From Pigmentibacter sp. JX0631 (GTDB lineage Bacteria; Bdellovibrionota_B; Oligoflexia; Silvanigrellales; Silvanigrellaceae), in assembly GCF_029873255.1 (NCBI RefSeq), contig NZ_CP123622.1, positions 3,199,001 through 3,263,000 on the forward strand: a stretch of DNA of 64,000 bases, written 5' to 3'. Of the stretch, positions 36,246 through 46,133 are shown piece after piece (position 1 is the first letter of the stretch; every line of letters begins with the position of its first letter). Below the pieces are notes generated by a model. It was not told the origin of the DNA, did no database searches, and saw only the letters and a program-made list of their open reading frames with translations. Both the position numbers and the translations under genes were made by a program.

Positions 36246-36406
36246 TAAAATATTCCTTTTCTAAATTAAATTTCAAAACAATATCATCCAGAATTTTCCG
36301 TTAGTATTCTAAACGAACTAACAAAATAGAAATTTTCATAAATATATAAAAATCTCATTTAATTTTATATATTTATAAAAAACAAAAAAATCAAATTATT
36401 ATTTAA

Positions 36407-36450
36407 ACATATTTTATAGATATATTTTAAATATTATCTATAAAATATGT
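36407..36450. repeat. Perfect 16-bp inverted repeat
   Basis: ACATATTTTATAGATA and its exact complement flank a 12-nt AT-only loop. The sequence has only two G-C pairs, so it may be a DNA-bending or protein-binding site or a weak RNA hairpin. Confidence 0.6.
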
Positions 36451-36543
36451 GAGATAAAAACTAACTAGGATAAAAAATTTTGCAAATTCTATCTGTGTTT
36501 ATTAGATAGAATATAAATGATAATTCTAATTAAATTTCTTCGA

Positions 36544-36567
36544 ATTCAGTTTCAGTTGAAACTGAAT
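36544..36567. promoter_or_regulatory. 24-bp palindrome, candidate operator
   Basis: ATTCAGTTTCA-N2-TGAAACTGAAT. The near-continuous dyad with a 2-bp spacer is more like a dimeric repressor site than an RNA hairpin, because the loop would be too small. Confidence 0.45.
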
Positions 36568-36815
36568 CATAATTAATAAATTTTTGCTTAAAATTAAATC
36601 AACAAAAATTATTTTTTATTCTAGTGCAGTGAATTAATCTCACTAGCAAAAATTTCGCATAATACTATAGCTCTTGTTAAAAGGGTTATCTAAAAAAATA
36701 AAATTTGAGGTATTAAAGCTAATAAAAATTGTAGTATTTTATAATTTATAAATATAACAAGAAATAATTTTTACCAATTGTTGAAATAAATTAAAATTAC
36801 GAATATATAGAGTTT

Positions 36816-36843
36816 TGCTTAATTACCAAAATTAAGCATTTTT
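36816..36843 (+). terminator. Terminator-like hairpin 30 nt before the outer-membrane protein gene
   Basis: TGCTTAATT and AATTAAGCA (nine pairs, loop ACCAA) followed by TTTTT. Its place inside the presumed 5' leader suggests either an attenuator for the barrel gene or the end of an upstream small transcript. Confidence 0.5.
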
Positions 36844-36873
36844 ACTATTTGCTTAAATAAATGGAGTTATTTA

Positions 36874-37467
36874 ATGTTTGCTAAAAAAATGGGCTATACT
36901 TTAGCTTCTTTGGTTCTTACAACATCTGCATTTGCTGCAAAAAAATCGTCTGATGTTCAAATCAATGCCGGTTATACAAATTATAGTGGTTTTTCTGATG
37001 GTGCATTTGATAATAATTTTAATGGTGGAAATTTAGGAGTAACATACCTTTACAGTATTTATAATGATAAAATTGCTCCTGTAGTTGGTGGTGGCTTAAA
37101 TACGCAATTAATGAGATATTCATATTCAAATGGTGAGACCTTAACTTTAAATTCCTATGAAGGAGTTATTAAAGCTGGTGCAAAATTTGAACTTGTTGAA
37201 AAAGTTAATATGTTTGCATTAGTAAATGCTGGTTACTCTTTTTATAACTATATTAATACATCTTTTAACAAAGGTGACTTTAAAGTGCAAAATACATATA
37301 GTTTTGGAGCTTCTCTGATAGCAACTTACGACCTATCTGAATCTTTAAATGTTGGTTTGGGTTACACATATAACCGTAGAAATTTAAAAGTACAAGACAC
37401 AAATTATAATAAAGATTTTCAATACAATGAACATTCAGCAAATGTAATTGTAGGTTTCAATTTTTAA
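36874..37467 (+). CDS. Outer-membrane beta-barrel protein (OmpA-like/porin family)
   Basis: 197 residues with a clean signal peptide (MFAKKMGYTLASLVLTTSAFA-AKK). The mature part has alternating strands with aromatic ends (INAGYTNYSGF, LGVTYLYSIYND, VGLGYTYNRRN) and ends in VGFNF, the C-terminal Phe needed for BAM-dependent insertion. It predicts an eight-stranded barrel. SD GGAG lies seven nt upstream. A strong terminator follows. The next stretch is a decayed paralogue. A structural role or adhesion is possible, but no function can be read. Confidence 0.85.
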   Translation: MFAKKMGYTLASLVLTTSAFAAKKSSDVQINAGYTNYSGFSDGAFDNNFNGGNLGVTYLYSIYNDKIAPVVGGGLNTQLMRYSYSNGETLTLNSYEGVIKAGAKFELVEKVNMFALVNAGYSFYNYINTSFNKGDFKVQNTYSFGASLIATYDLSESLNVGLGYTYNRRNLKVQDTNYNKDFQYNEHSANVIVGFNF

Positions 37468-37490
37468 TTTGTGAGATCAATCTCAATTTT

Positions 37491-37525
37491 GCTAGGCTAT
37501 TTTCCTAAATAGCCTAGCTTTTTTT
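37491..37525 (+). terminator. Rho-independent terminator
   Basis: GCTAGGCTATTT and AAATAGCCTAGC form 12 perfect pairs around TCCT and are followed by seven T. It is the clearest intrinsic terminator in the window and ends the barrel gene. Confidence 0.93.
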
Positions 37526-37541
37526 ATAGAGAATTTAAAAT

Positions 37542-38186
37542 AAAAAAATATTACTTTCCTTAGCAGCATCTTCAATGCTTACAGCCGTATATGCCAAAGA
37601 AAATCCTTCCACTTTAATGTTTCAAGGTGGCTATACTACAATTGATAATTATAAAAATTCAGATGATACTACAGATAACCCTAATTTTCCTCAATTATCA
37701 GGGTGGAATATGGGAGCTATGTATATGGCTTCTTTTATCGACAACAGTAGCATTCATCCCATTTTAGGGGGCGGACTTTCTTATAACTACACGACTGGTC
37801 ATAAAAACGATGCCTTTTCTTAGTATGATTTAACCTTGTCTTCGCTGGATCTTGCTGGAGCAGCTGGTGTAAAATTTAATTTGACAGATAAGTTTGATCT
37901 TTATACTCTTGTTAATTTAAACTTTGCAGCTATTTCAAAACAAAATGAGTATAGTGGTTATTATTATAGTAATAACAATGTATATTTTGGAACAGTAAAA
38001 ATTTATAGTGCAGGATCTTTTGGTATTAGTATCATTCCAACTTATAATATTGATGAAAATTATAGTATTGGCTTTGGGTATTTCTTAGGAAAAAGAGTTT
38101 TTGTCAGAAAAGCTGATCATATTAGCGATAAAACATATACGGGAACTGAACAATCTTTTAATGTTGTATTTGGTATAAATATATAA
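37542..38186 (+). pseudogene. Decayed outer-membrane barrel gene: start codon lost and in-frame stop
   Basis: Paralogue of the preceding barrel (GVKFNLTDKFDLYTLVNLNF versus GAKFELVEKVNMFALVNAGY). It is open in one frame from KKILLSLAASSMLTAVYA, an evident signal peptide, to the final FGINI, except for TAG at 37821-37823. The signal peptide has no start: the sequence reads AT followed by seven A where ATG AAA AAA ATA would be expected, as if the G of ATG was deleted. An internal ATG at 37575 would miss most of the signal. Two lesions argue for a true pseudogene, although the start defect beside a homopolymer could be a sequencing error. Confidence 0.8.
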
Positions 38187-38200
38187 GGTAAATTAAATTA

Positions 38201-39922
38201 TTAGTTAAAGGAAAGTTTATAGAGTTTTAACTTTTCATCTTTTCCTTTAACGCTAAATTCGCCCACAAATTCTACTTGTTTTTTTTCATCCTCATTAAAA
38301 GAATTATATGTGCTTTCAGAAATTAATAATTCTGTTTTTATTTCTTTGGTCATACTTTCAATTCTTGAAGCAGTATTTACAGAGTCTCCAATTACTGTAG
38401 CATTCAATCTTTTTTCTTCACCCACTATGCCAATGACAACTTTGCCAGTATTTAATCCAATTCCTATTTTTACTTCACCAAATATAGAATATTGATTTTC
38501 TGAATTTTGATTTTTAATTGCAGAAAGTATTTCTTGTGAAGCTTTAAATGCTTGAATAGCTTGGTTAGGAAACAAAGCCATTAATCCATCACCAATATAT
38601 TTATCAATGAATCCTCCGTGTTCTTTAATAATGGGTGCGACTAATTTTAAGTAATCATTGATAAATTCAAAATTTTCTTTCGGGGTTAAACTTTCCGAAA
38701 GTTTTGTATAACCACGAATATCTGAAAATAAGATAGTCATTTCTTGTTCAAAATAATCTCCTAAGAGAATTTTTCTAATATCATCTTTATTTAAAATATC
38801 AATAAATTCTTTTGGAACAAACCTTTGGTAAGATAGATTTGTTTCTTTTAGATTTTGGATTAAGTTTTTAATTGAGTTTCGCATTGTTTCAAAGCTTTTT
38901 GCTAATTTTGCTACTTCATCCTTTCCATAAGTAACAATTGGAATGTCTAAGTTTCCTGCAGACAAAGTGGCAGCATTTTTTTCTAGTTTTTTTAAACCTT
39001 TAGTAATTCCAGCTGCGGCAAAAGAGGACAAAATAACTGAAAATAAAAATATTCCAAGGCCAAGAATTAAAATAAATATTTTTGAAGTGTTAAATACATA
39101 TTCATTTTCTTTATTGGATATTGAAAGTAAAGCTGTTACATTTTCGTTTACTAAATTAGGTTTAAACTTAAAAGAATAATAATAACCATTTTTTGATGTC
39201 CACGTTCTATCATTGTCATTATTTATGGAAGTTTTTTCTTGCTTTAAATGATTAAACTCCTTGTTAATAACTTCAATTTCATTTTTGTCTTCAATTGAGC
39301 TGCTTAATAGTTGAGTTTGATTAAAAAAAGAAATATCAACCCCTGTTATTTTTGCAATTTTTTCTAAATATTTTCTATCGATATTAAAGGTAGTAGAAAG
39401 TATTCCGCAGACTTTTTTATTGTCTGAGATCACTGGTGATAAATGAATAATTTTTAAGTTATTGCTTGACATAAATTTTGAGGAGTTTTTTCCATCCAAT
39501 GCTTGCCTAAAACTATCGAATAAAATTTTATTTTTATTTTCTGAAAAAAAATTTATAAAAGACTGATTTCCACTTTCTCCTAAAGAAATGGGATTCCCAT
39601 CATTGTCATAACTATGAACATCTGATAACTCTAACTCTTCTTGAAATTTCTTTGCTATTTTAAGTACAGCTAAACTTTGTCTTGACTCTATTTCTTTTAT
39701 AAATTGAGAAAAATTTGCAATAATTCGACTATCGCCATCTAATTTTAAAAATTGAAAATCTAGCGATGTATTTAATGTTTCTTTTGCTGAGTTTAAAATT
39801 TTGAAAGAAGAATTTTTTAATTGTAAAAATAATAACCAAGCACCAAATGCTAAACAAACTGTGGATACTAGTGCTGTTAATCCACACATTAGAAATAAAA
39901 AGCGGTTTCGGATACTAAACAT
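38201..39922 (-). CDS. Membrane-bound class III adenylate/guanylate cyclase with HAMP domain
   Basis: 573 residues. TM1 about 9-33, a periplasmic sensor-like region (about 34-280), TM2 about 283-308 (IFILILGLGIFLFSVILSSF), HAMP (about 308-365), then the class III cyclase domain from about 393. Metal-binding aspartates are in ILFSDIRGYTKLSESL and in KYIGDGLMALFPN; GIGLNTGKVVIGIVGEEKRLNATVIGDSVNTASRIES is the typical core. It makes cAMP or cGMP from NTP in response to an external signal. AGGAAAAA directly before ATG is the RBS. It is transcribed away from hemH. Nucleotide specificity is not decided here. Confidence 0.92.
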   Translation of the reverse strand: MFSIRNRFLFLMCGLTALVSTVCLAFGAWLLFLQLKNSSFKILNSAKETLNTSLDFQFLKLDGDSRIIANFSQFIKEIESRQSLAVLKIAKKFQEELELSDVHSYDNDGNPISLGESGNQSFINFFSENKNKILFDSFRQALDGKNSSKFMSSNNLKIIHLSPVISDNKKVCGILSTTFNIDRKYLEKIAKITGVDISFFNQTQLLSSSIEDKNEIEVINKEFNHLKQEKTSINNDNDRTWTSKNGYYYSFKFKPNLVNENVTALLSISNKENEYVFNTSKIFILILGLGIFLFSVILSSFAAAGITKGLKKLEKNAATLSAGNLDIPIVTYGKDEVAKLAKSFETMRNSIKNLIQNLKETNLSYQRFVPKEFIDILNKDDIRKILLGDYFEQEMTILFSDIRGYTKLSESLTPKENFEFINDYLKLVAPIIKEHGGFIDKYIGDGLMALFPNQAIQAFKASQEILSAIKNQNSENQYSIFGEVKIGIGLNTGKVVIGIVGEEKRLNATVIGDSVNTASRIESMTKEIKTELLISESTYNSFNEDEKKQVEFVGEFSVKGKDEKLKLYKLSFN

Positions 39923-40060
39923 TTTTTCCTAATCCCTTATGGTATCTTAATAACATTCATGTTAATTCAATGCGTTGGAATGCTGCTGGGGCTTCTTTTC
40001 CTATTTGGATGAAAAAAACCTCAACAGAGAATTTTAGTATTTTATTGAGGGGTATAATCT

Positions 40061-41098
40061 ATGGAAATGAAGGTAAAAACTGGGGTATTGCTAGTCAATG
40101 TGGGCACCCCCGATGCCCCGGAAACAAAAGCAGTAAGACGTTATTTAAAGGAATTTCTTTCCGATCCAAGGGTTATTGATATACCGGCGGTTATTCGATT
40201 TTTTTTATTGCGTTGTATTATTCTGCCATTCCGTAGCCCGAAATCTGCGCATGCTTATAAAAGTATATGGTCGAAAGAGCATGGCTCACCCTTGTTAATG
40301 TATTCTAAGCAACTAGGAACCGAAGTTGGAAAATTATTAGGTGATGATTATCTAGTGGAAGTATCTATGCGGTATCAAAATCCATCTATTGATGAAGCTC
40401 TAGCGAAATTAAATCAGGCAGGGGTTGGTAAAATTATTGTTTTTCCTTTATTTCCGCAATATTCTTCTGCAGCAACTGGTACAGTTTTTGAAAAAGTAAG
40501 CAAATTAATTCATAAGATGTGGAATATACCACAAGTTGTTTATGTTCCTCCTTTTTATGATGATCCTTTGTTTATTGAAAGTTTTTCAGCAATAGCAAAG
40601 AATTTTTTAGCAAATTATTCTGCTGATTTTGTCTTGTTCAGTTATCATGGATTACCTGAAAGACATGTAAAAAAATCAGATTTAACAAAAGGAAAATTCT
40701 GTTTAACAAAAGATAACTGCTGTGAAAAAATAGAAAAAGAAAATCAATTTTGTTACCGAGCGCAATGTTTTGCAACCACAAGACTGTTAGCAAAAAAATT
40801 AAATCTTTCACCGCAAAATTATACTACTTCATTTCAATCAAGACTTGGAAAAGATCCTTGGATTAAACCTTATACTGATCTTTTATTGCAAGAATTAGCA
40901 GATAAAGGTTATAAAAAAATAGCGGTATTTTGCCCTGCTTTTGTCGCAGATTGTTTAGAAACTTTAGAAGAAATTCAAATGCGTGCAAGGGAACAATGGT
41001 TAGAAATTGGGGGAGAAGATTTACGTCTTATTCCTTCTTTAAATGCTGATTCCAATTGGGCCCAATCAGTGGTAAAAATGATCCAAAAATATGCTTAA
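40061..41098 (+). CDS. hemH: Ferrochelatase
   Basis: Inserts ferrous iron into protoporphyrin IX. 345 residues. VLLVNVGTPDAPETKAVRRYLKEFLSD at the start, SMRYQNPSI, catalytic His in LFSYHGLPERH, and FQSRLGKDPWIKPYTD. Five cysteines cluster at C214, C220, C221, C230 and C235 (CLTKDNCCEK and FCYRAQC), which could hold an iron-sulphur cluster as known in some bacterial ferrochelatases; that is inferred. SD GAGGGG lies nine nt before the ATG; a second ATG two codons on is possible. uvrB follows after 18 nt. Confidence 0.95.
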   Translation: MEMKVKTGVLLVNVGTPDAPETKAVRRYLKEFLSDPRVIDIPAVIRFFLLRCIILPFRSPKSAHAYKSIWSKEHGSPLLMYSKQLGTEVGKLLGDDYLVEVSMRYQNPSIDEALAKLNQAGVGKIIVFPLFPQYSSAATGTVFEKVSKLIHKMWNIPQVVYVPPFYDDPLFIESFSAIAKNFLANYSADFVLFSYHGLPERHVKKSDLTKGKFCLTKDNCCEKIEKENQFCYRAQCFATTRLLAKKLNLSPQNYTTSFQSRLGKDPWIKPYTDLLLQELADKGYKKIAVFCPAFVADCLETLEEIQMRAREQWLEIGGEDLRLIPSLNADSNWAQSVVKMIQKYA

Positions 41099-41116
41099 TT
41101 TTTTTAGGAAATAATT

Positions 41117-43150
41117 ATGTCGGAAAAACCTTTTGAAATTTCTTGGCCTGTGACACCAACAGGCGATCAGCCGCAGGCTATAGAAAAATTAGTTTCAGGT
41201 TTATCTGCAGGACTTTCAGAACAAATATTGCTTGGTGTGACTGGTTCTGGGAAGACATTTACCATTGCTAATGTTGTCGCAAAAACCCAAAGACCCACTT
41301 TAGTCATTGCACATAATAAAACATTAGCTGCGCAATTATTTCAAGAATTTAAAGAACTTTTTCCAAATAATGCGGTTGAATATTTTATCAGTTACTATGA
41401 CTACTATCAGCCAGAAGCCTACTTGCCAAGTACGGATACTTTTATCGATAAATCTGCATCTATTAACGATAATATCGACAAAATGCGGCATAGTGCGACA
41501 AAAGCCTTATTTGAACGGCGAGACGTTATTATTGTCAGTTCTGTAAGTTGTATTTATGGTTTAGGAGCTCCCGATACTTATTTAAATTCAAGAATAGTTT
41601 TAAATTTAAATGCAGAATTTTCCAGAGATGATTTTATTCGCCAACTTATTTCCATTCAATATACTCGAAATGATATATCCTTAGAAAGAGGAAAATTTCG
41701 GGTGCGTGGTGATATAATTGAAGTCGTTCCTTCATCAGAAAATGAAAGAGCAGTGCGAATTCAATTTTGGGGAGATAAAATTGAAAAATTATCTACAATT
41801 GACGCACTTAAAGGAACAGTAATAGAAAAAATTCAAAAAATAAATATCTATCCTGCCTCGCATTATGTCTTAGAGAATGAAAAAATTGACGAAGTTATTT
41901 CCCAAATTTCCCATGATTTAATTGAAAAAGTTTCTGAATTTAAAAATAATGGAAAACATATTGAAGCTCAACGAATTGAGCAAAGAACGTTACACGACTT
42001 AGAAATGATCCGTGAAATTGGATACTGTCAAGGCATAGAAAATTATTCTCGTTACTTAGATGGACGGTCTCCTGGTAAACCTCCTGCTACTTTACTTGAT
42101 TATTTTCCAAAAGATTATTTATTAGTTATTGATGAAAGTCATGTCACAGTTCCACAAATTGGCGGTATGTATCGTGGCGATAGAGCAAGAAAAGAAACCT
42201 TAGTGCAATATGGATTTCGCTTACCAGCTGCATTAGATAATCGTCCGTTAAATTTTGATGAATTTAAAGATCGAATGGGTCAGACTATTTATGTTTCAGC
42301 AACTCCTGCTAAATATGAATTAGAACATGCAGGAACTGAAATTGTTGAACAGATTATTCGTCCTACTGGCTTAATCGATCCTCAAATTCTCGTTAAACCA
42401 GCAAAAGGTCAAATTGATGATCTTTTATTTGAAATCCAAAATGTTGTAGCAAAAAAAGAAAGAATTTTAATTACAACTCTGACTAAAAAAATGGCGGAAA
42501 ATATAACTGCTTATTATGCCGAATTTGGCATAAAAATAAAATATTTGCATTCTGAAATTCAAAGTATAGAGCGAGTAGAAATATTACGAGATCTGCGCTT
42601 AGGTATTTTTGATGTTCTTGTTGGTATCAATTTGCTAAGAGAAGGACTCGATTTACCTGAAGTATCATTGGTAGCTATTTTAGATGCAGATAAAGAAGGT
42701 TTTTTAAGAAGTAAAACAAGCTTAATCCAAACTGTTGGTAGGGCGGCTAGAAATGCTAATGGAAGAGTTATTTTGTATGCTGATAAGGAAACAGAAAGTA
42801 TTAAATTTTGTATTGAAGAAACTTCTAGAAGAAGAGAGAAACAAGAAAAATATAATACCGAAAATAATATTACACCTCAAACTGTATACAAAAAAATTCC
42901 TGATGATCTAAAGAAAATATATAATCTTGACTATGGTGATGAATTTCAAGAAAAATTAATTCAAGCTATCGCTAATTTAGATGATGAAAATATTTTAAAA
43001 GATGCTAAAAAACTGGAAAAATATGTGCAAAAAATGCAAAAAGAAATGATAAAAGCTTCGCAAAAAATGGATTTTGAATTAGCGGCTCAATTACGCGATA
43101 AAATCTTTCTATTAAAAGAACAAATTCTTTTACTAACAGGTGAATCATAG
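41117..43150 (+). CDS. uvrB: Excinuclease ABC subunit UvrB
   Basis: Damage-verification helicase of nucleotide excision repair, 677 residues. Walker [11 protein letters not shown], the beta-hairpin region [35 protein letters not shown], helicase motifs [13 protein letters not shown] and [37 protein letters not shown], and a C-terminal UVR coiled coil ([14 protein letters not shown]) that contacts UvrC. SD AGGAAATAATT precedes the ATG. It sits in a hemH-uvrB-truA run; no LexA-like palindrome was seen in front. Confidence 0.97.
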   Translation: MSEKPFEISWPVTPTGDQPQAIEKLVSGLSAGLSEQILLGVTGSGKTFTIANVVAKTQRPTLVIAHNKTLAAQLFQEFKELFPNNAVEYFISYYDYYQPEAYLPSTDTFIDKSASINDNIDKMRHSATKALFERRDVIIVSSVSCIYGLGAPDTYLNSRIVLNLNAEFSRDDFIRQLISIQYTRNDISLERGKFRVRGDIIEVVPSSENERAVRIQFWGDKIEKLSTIDALKGTVIEKIQKINIYPASHYVLENEKIDEVISQISHDLIEKVSEFKNNGKHIEAQRIEQRTLHDLEMIREIGYCQGIENYSRYLDGRSPGKPPATLLDYFPKDYLLVIDESHVTVPQIGGMYRGDRARKETLVQYGFRLPAALDNRPLNFDEFKDRMGQTIYVSATPAKYELEHAGTEIVEQIIRPTGLIDPQILVKPAKGQIDDLLFEIQNVVAKKERILITTLTKKMAENITAYYAEFGIKIKYLHSEIQSIERVEILRDLRLGIFDVLVGINLLREGLDLPEVSLVAILDADKEGFLRSKTSLIQTVGRAARNANGRVILYADKETESIKFCIEETSRRREKQEKYNTENNITPQTVYKKIPDDLKKIYNLDYGDEFQEKLIQAIANLDDENILKDAKKLEKYVQKMQKEMIKASQKMDFELAAQLRDKIFLLKEQILLLTGES

Positions 43151-43978
43151 ATGGAAGAAAAAGAGTATCAGAATTTTAAATTAATATTTTCTTGGAATGG
43201 TGAAAAATTTCATGGTTATCAGCAACAACCTAATGTTTTTACAGTCCAAGAAGCTATAACAAAAGCATGGTTTATTTTGACTAAAGAAACTGTAACTTTA
43301 ACAGGTTGCAGTCGATTAGATGCTGGTGTACATGCAAATAGCTTTGTTTTAAATTTACAATCTCAAACTAATTATTCTTTGGAAAGAATACAAAAAGGAT
43401 TAAATGGAATTTTTCATTCGCAATTGCATTTGGATATTTCTTTGTATTCGGTAGAACATGTCGCAAGTGATTTTCATGCACGGTTTTCTTCACAAGGAAA
43501 GCATTATCGATATTTAATTTGGTATGGTTTTTCAGAACATGCATTTTTAACTCGAAGATGTTGGCATGTTAGAACGAAATTAGATGTTTCTGAACTGTTT
43601 TTGCAATTGCAAAATTTTGTCGGTGAGCACGATTTTTCTGCATTTCGAGCTATAGATTGTGGAGCTAAAAATACGATAAAAAAAATCTACCAAATTCATG
43701 CGCAATTTCATCCTGTTTATTCTGAATGTATTGTTATTGATATTTGGGGTGAAGGGTTTTTGAAAAATATGATCCGCAACATGGTGGGAACCGCCGTTGA
43801 TATTGCAAGCAATAAGTTATCAAAGAATACCATAACCGAAGGGTATTTGCATAAAAACAGAAATTTAACAGGAGTTTGTGCACCAGCGTGGGGTTTAACC
43901 TTAATGCAAGTATTCTACAGCAAAAAAGAACTCGAGAAAGCTTTACAGTTGCCTACATTCTTCCCAGCTCCTTGCTAA
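43151..43978 (+). CDS. truA: tRNA pseudouridine(38-40) synthase TruA
   Basis: 275 residues. The catalytic Asp lies in the conserved TGCSRLDAGVHA. Other family blocks are FSWNGEKFHGYQQQP, FHARFSSQGKHYRY, GEHDFSAFRA and GEGFLKNMIRNMVGTAVDIA. The ATG follows the uvrB stop with no gap, so translation is probably coupled. It modifies the anticodon stem-loop of many tRNAs. Confidence 0.95.
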   Translation: MEEKEYQNFKLIFSWNGEKFHGYQQQPNVFTVQEAITKAWFILTKETVTLTGCSRLDAGVHANSFVLNLQSQTNYSLERIQKGLNGIFHSQLHLDISLYSVEHVASDFHARFSSQGKHYRYLIWYGFSEHAFLTRRCWHVRTKLDVSELFLQLQNFVGEHDFSAFRAIDCGAKNTIKKIYQIHAQFHPVYSECIVIDIWGEGFLKNMIRNMVGTAVDIASNKLSKNTITEGYLHKNRNLTGVCAPAWGLTLMQVFYSKKELEKALQLPTFFPAPC

Positions 43979-44061
43979 AGGCAATTTCTTTGTTAGTACT
44001 TTGTTTCCTATTCTCTCTTTTCTAACTTCGCTAAAATATATAAAAGTTTAACGAGGTTAAA

Positions 44062-45159
44062 TTGACCCATAGAAGTATTCATAAAAAGAAAATAAAAGTT
44101 TTAATCATAGATGACTCGATCTCTATGCGAAAATTCTTTTCTACACTTCTTAGCTATGATCATCATATAGAAGTTATTGCCACAGCTCAGGATCCCTATG
44201 AGGCTTTTAAAATAATCGAACAAAAAAAACCAGATGTAATAACGTTAGATTTGCACATGCCGAAGATGGATGGTTTTACTTTTTTACAAAAAATAATGCA
44301 GTCACACCCAACTCCTACAATTATAATAAGTAGTTTTGCGAAAGAAAATTCAGAAAATGCTTTGAAAGCTCTTACCTATGGAGCCATAGATATTTTTCCT
44401 AAACAAGTTATTCAACCAGGTTCTAATGTAGAGCTCATAGCAAAAGGATTGATTCATAAAGTCAAATTAGCTGCAAGAATTGCCCTTAAACCAGTATTAA
44501 AAGTTGAAACAATTGTTGCAAAAAAAGAACATATTAATCCATTGCCAATTAATTCAGTAAATAAACAAGGAATAAAGCTTATCGCAATTGCGGCCTCAAC
44601 TGGTGGAACCGATGCTCTCAGAAAAATATTGTCTCAACTCCCAGAAAATATTCCAAGTATTTTAATCGTGCAGCATATGGCGAAAGAATTTTTACAAGGT
44701 TTTGCAAATAATTTAAATAATGTTTGTCAATTTAAAGTAAAATTAGCAGAACAAAATGAAACAATTGAACCAGGAAAAGCATATTTAGCTCCTGGAGATC
44801 TCCATATGGAAATTTTACGTCAACAACACAGTTACGTTGTCCGTTTAAAAGAAGGAGCGCTTATTCAAGGTGTTAGACCATCAGCAAATCCTTTATTTTC
44901 TTCAGTTGCTCGAAATGTTGGGAAATATGCACTTGGAATTATTCTCACAGGCATGGGGGCTGACGGCTCTGATGGTTTACTCGAATTGAAAAAAGCAGGG
45001 AGTTTGACAATTGCACAAGATGAAGAAACTTCTGTTGTCTTTGGGATGCCCAAAAAAGCAATTACTAAAGGAGCTGTTGATTTAGTGTTACCTTTACATA
45101 CAATTGCTGAGAGAATTATTTTAGAATGCTCTGATGTAACACAGAAATTAGTCTCTTAA
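44062..45159 (+). CDS. cheB: Chemotaxis response regulator protein-glutamate methylesterase
   Basis: Removes methyl groups from chemoreceptors when phosphorylated. 365 residues. Receiver domain with VLIIDDS and the phospho-acceptor D63 in VITLDLHMPKMDG, linker, then the methylesterase domain with the Ser in IAASTGGTDAL (about 178), His in QHMAKEFLQGF and Asp in LTGMGADGSDGL. The start is TTG with GAGG six nt upstream; no ATG precedes the receiver domain. No other che gene is in the window, so it is an orphan copy. Its stop overlaps the stop of the convergent gene. Confidence 0.93.
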   Translation: MTHRSIHKKKIKVLIIDDSISMRKFFSTLLSYDHHIEVIATAQDPYEAFKIIEQKKPDVITLDLHMPKMDGFTFLQKIMQSHPTPTIIISSFAKENSENALKALTYGAIDIFPKQVIQPGSNVELIAKGLIHKVKLAARIALKPVLKVETIVAKKEHINPLPINSVNKQGIKLIAIAASTGGTDALRKILSQLPENIPSILIVQHMAKEFLQGFANNLNNVCQFKVKLAEQNETIEPGKAYLAPGDLHMEILRQQHSYVVRLKEGALIQGVRPSANPLFSSVARNVGKYALGIILTGMGADGSDGLLELKKAGSLTIAQDEETSVVFGMPKKAITKGAVDLVLPLHTIAERIILECSDVTQKLVS

Positions 45160-45959
45160 ATAGAAATACCAATTTGAATAACTCTGCGTATTTCATCAAG
45201 CGATCGAAGAGAATTGGGAGATGGGTTTTTCATTGTATATGAAGTTTTTTCAAAAAATGCACTTACTCTAAAAAATCCAATTTCTAAACCACCACCAACC
45301 TTAAACCCTGCTTGTTTTGCATAGGAAGACGGAAAAGCAAGCCAGTCATCATTGCTAAATAGCCATGAACCTTCTACTCTAAGACTTTGAGCAAGATAAA
45401 TAACCGCAGCGGCTTCCCAATTCCATTCTTCATAGTATTGAGATAGCAAGTCTCGTTCGGTCTTTTTTAGATTTAAATACAAAGCAGAGTCTTGCTGGTT
45501 GCGTCCAAAAAATCGTAAAGATGGTCCATACGTATCAATTTTACTAATGCCTCTAGCAACTTCTTCACGATGTTCACCAAATACACCTGGTACTATGTTG
45601 GGTGCAGGGATTTTAAATATCCCTGAAATAAAATTATTAAAGTAGATACTTCCCCCATACCCAACTCCTTCCCATTGAGTTCCGTCACTAGTAAGTCCAT
45701 TGTACCAAAGACCATAAATAAAAGGCTCTAAACGGGGAGAGTTCTTGCCGCTGCCATCGCTGTAAAATCTTAATAAAAAATCCGAGTATTTTAGTTTATT
45801 TTTCTCAGTAAAATAAGTACTCATTGACCAACGTTCATTATCCCGTTCATTTTGTCGCATCCAATATTTTTGCGCAAAACATCTGTTAGAAAGAAACACA
45901 CTTCCAAGGAACAAACAAAACAAGCTCAAGTTGCTTTTTTGAAAGCCATATTTTTTCAA
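45156..45959 (-). CDS. Putative exported outer-membrane protein, unknown function
   Basis: 267 residues with an N-terminal signal peptide (SLFCLFLGSVFLSNRCFA-QKYW). The mature protein shows strand-like segments with many aromatic residues (LEPFIYGLWYNGL, GVGYGGSIYFNNF, WEAAAVIYLAQSLRVEGSWLF, GGGLEIGFFRVSAFFEKTSY) and ends VIQIGISI, which suggests a barrel. I do not recognise a family. It converges on cheB, with the two stop codons overlapping. It is divergent from asnS with a 174-bp shared upstream region. Confidence 0.7.
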   Translation of the reverse strand: MKKYGFQKSNLSLFCLFLGSVFLSNRCFAQKYWMRQNERDNERWSMSTYFTEKNKLKYSDFLLRFYSDGSGKNSPRLEPFIYGLWYNGLTSDGTQWEGVGYGGSIYFNNFISGIFKIPAPNIVPGVFGEHREEVARGISKIDTYGPSLRFFGRNQQDSALYLNLKKTERDLLSQYYEEWNWEAAAVIYLAQSLRVEGSWLFSNDDWLAFPSSYAKQAGFKVGGGLEIGFFRVSAFFEKTSYTMKNPSPNSLRSLDEIRRVIQIGISI

Positions 45960-46133
45960 AGCAATTCTCCTTTAATATGTTTGAAACCTTCCTATTAAAA
46001 AATAGCAATTCATTGCACAAAATCAAAGCTTATGACATACTCTGAGCTTTGGGTATAAGGGTGATATTGACCATTTTATTTTATCATAACGGTGTAATCC
46101 CAATTTGTTTTTTATATTTTCATAGGTGTAACA

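Larger units (their letters stand above)
36246..36873. promoter_or_regulatory. 628-bp intergenic region with several perfect inverted repeats
   Basis: Between divergent genes, very AT-rich, with no convincing ORF. It holds perfect inverted repeats at 36407-36450 (16-bp arms), 36486-36512 (9-bp arms, ATTCTATCT/AGATAGAAT), 36544-36567 (11-bp arms, 2-bp spacer) and 36816-36838 (9-bp arms followed by a T-run). It must contain the promoters of both flanking genes and could encode a small RNA that ends at the last hairpin. Confidence 0.5.

Noticed and set aside
39958-40012. 17-residue hydrophobic ORF before hemH
   Set aside because: No SD and no run of any regulatory amino acid; chance opening in an untranslated leader is more likely.
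45978-46047. 22-residue ORF before asnS as an Asn-sensing leader
   Set aside because: Only two Asn codons and no SD, so it lacks the features that support the leaders at 2385 and 3646.
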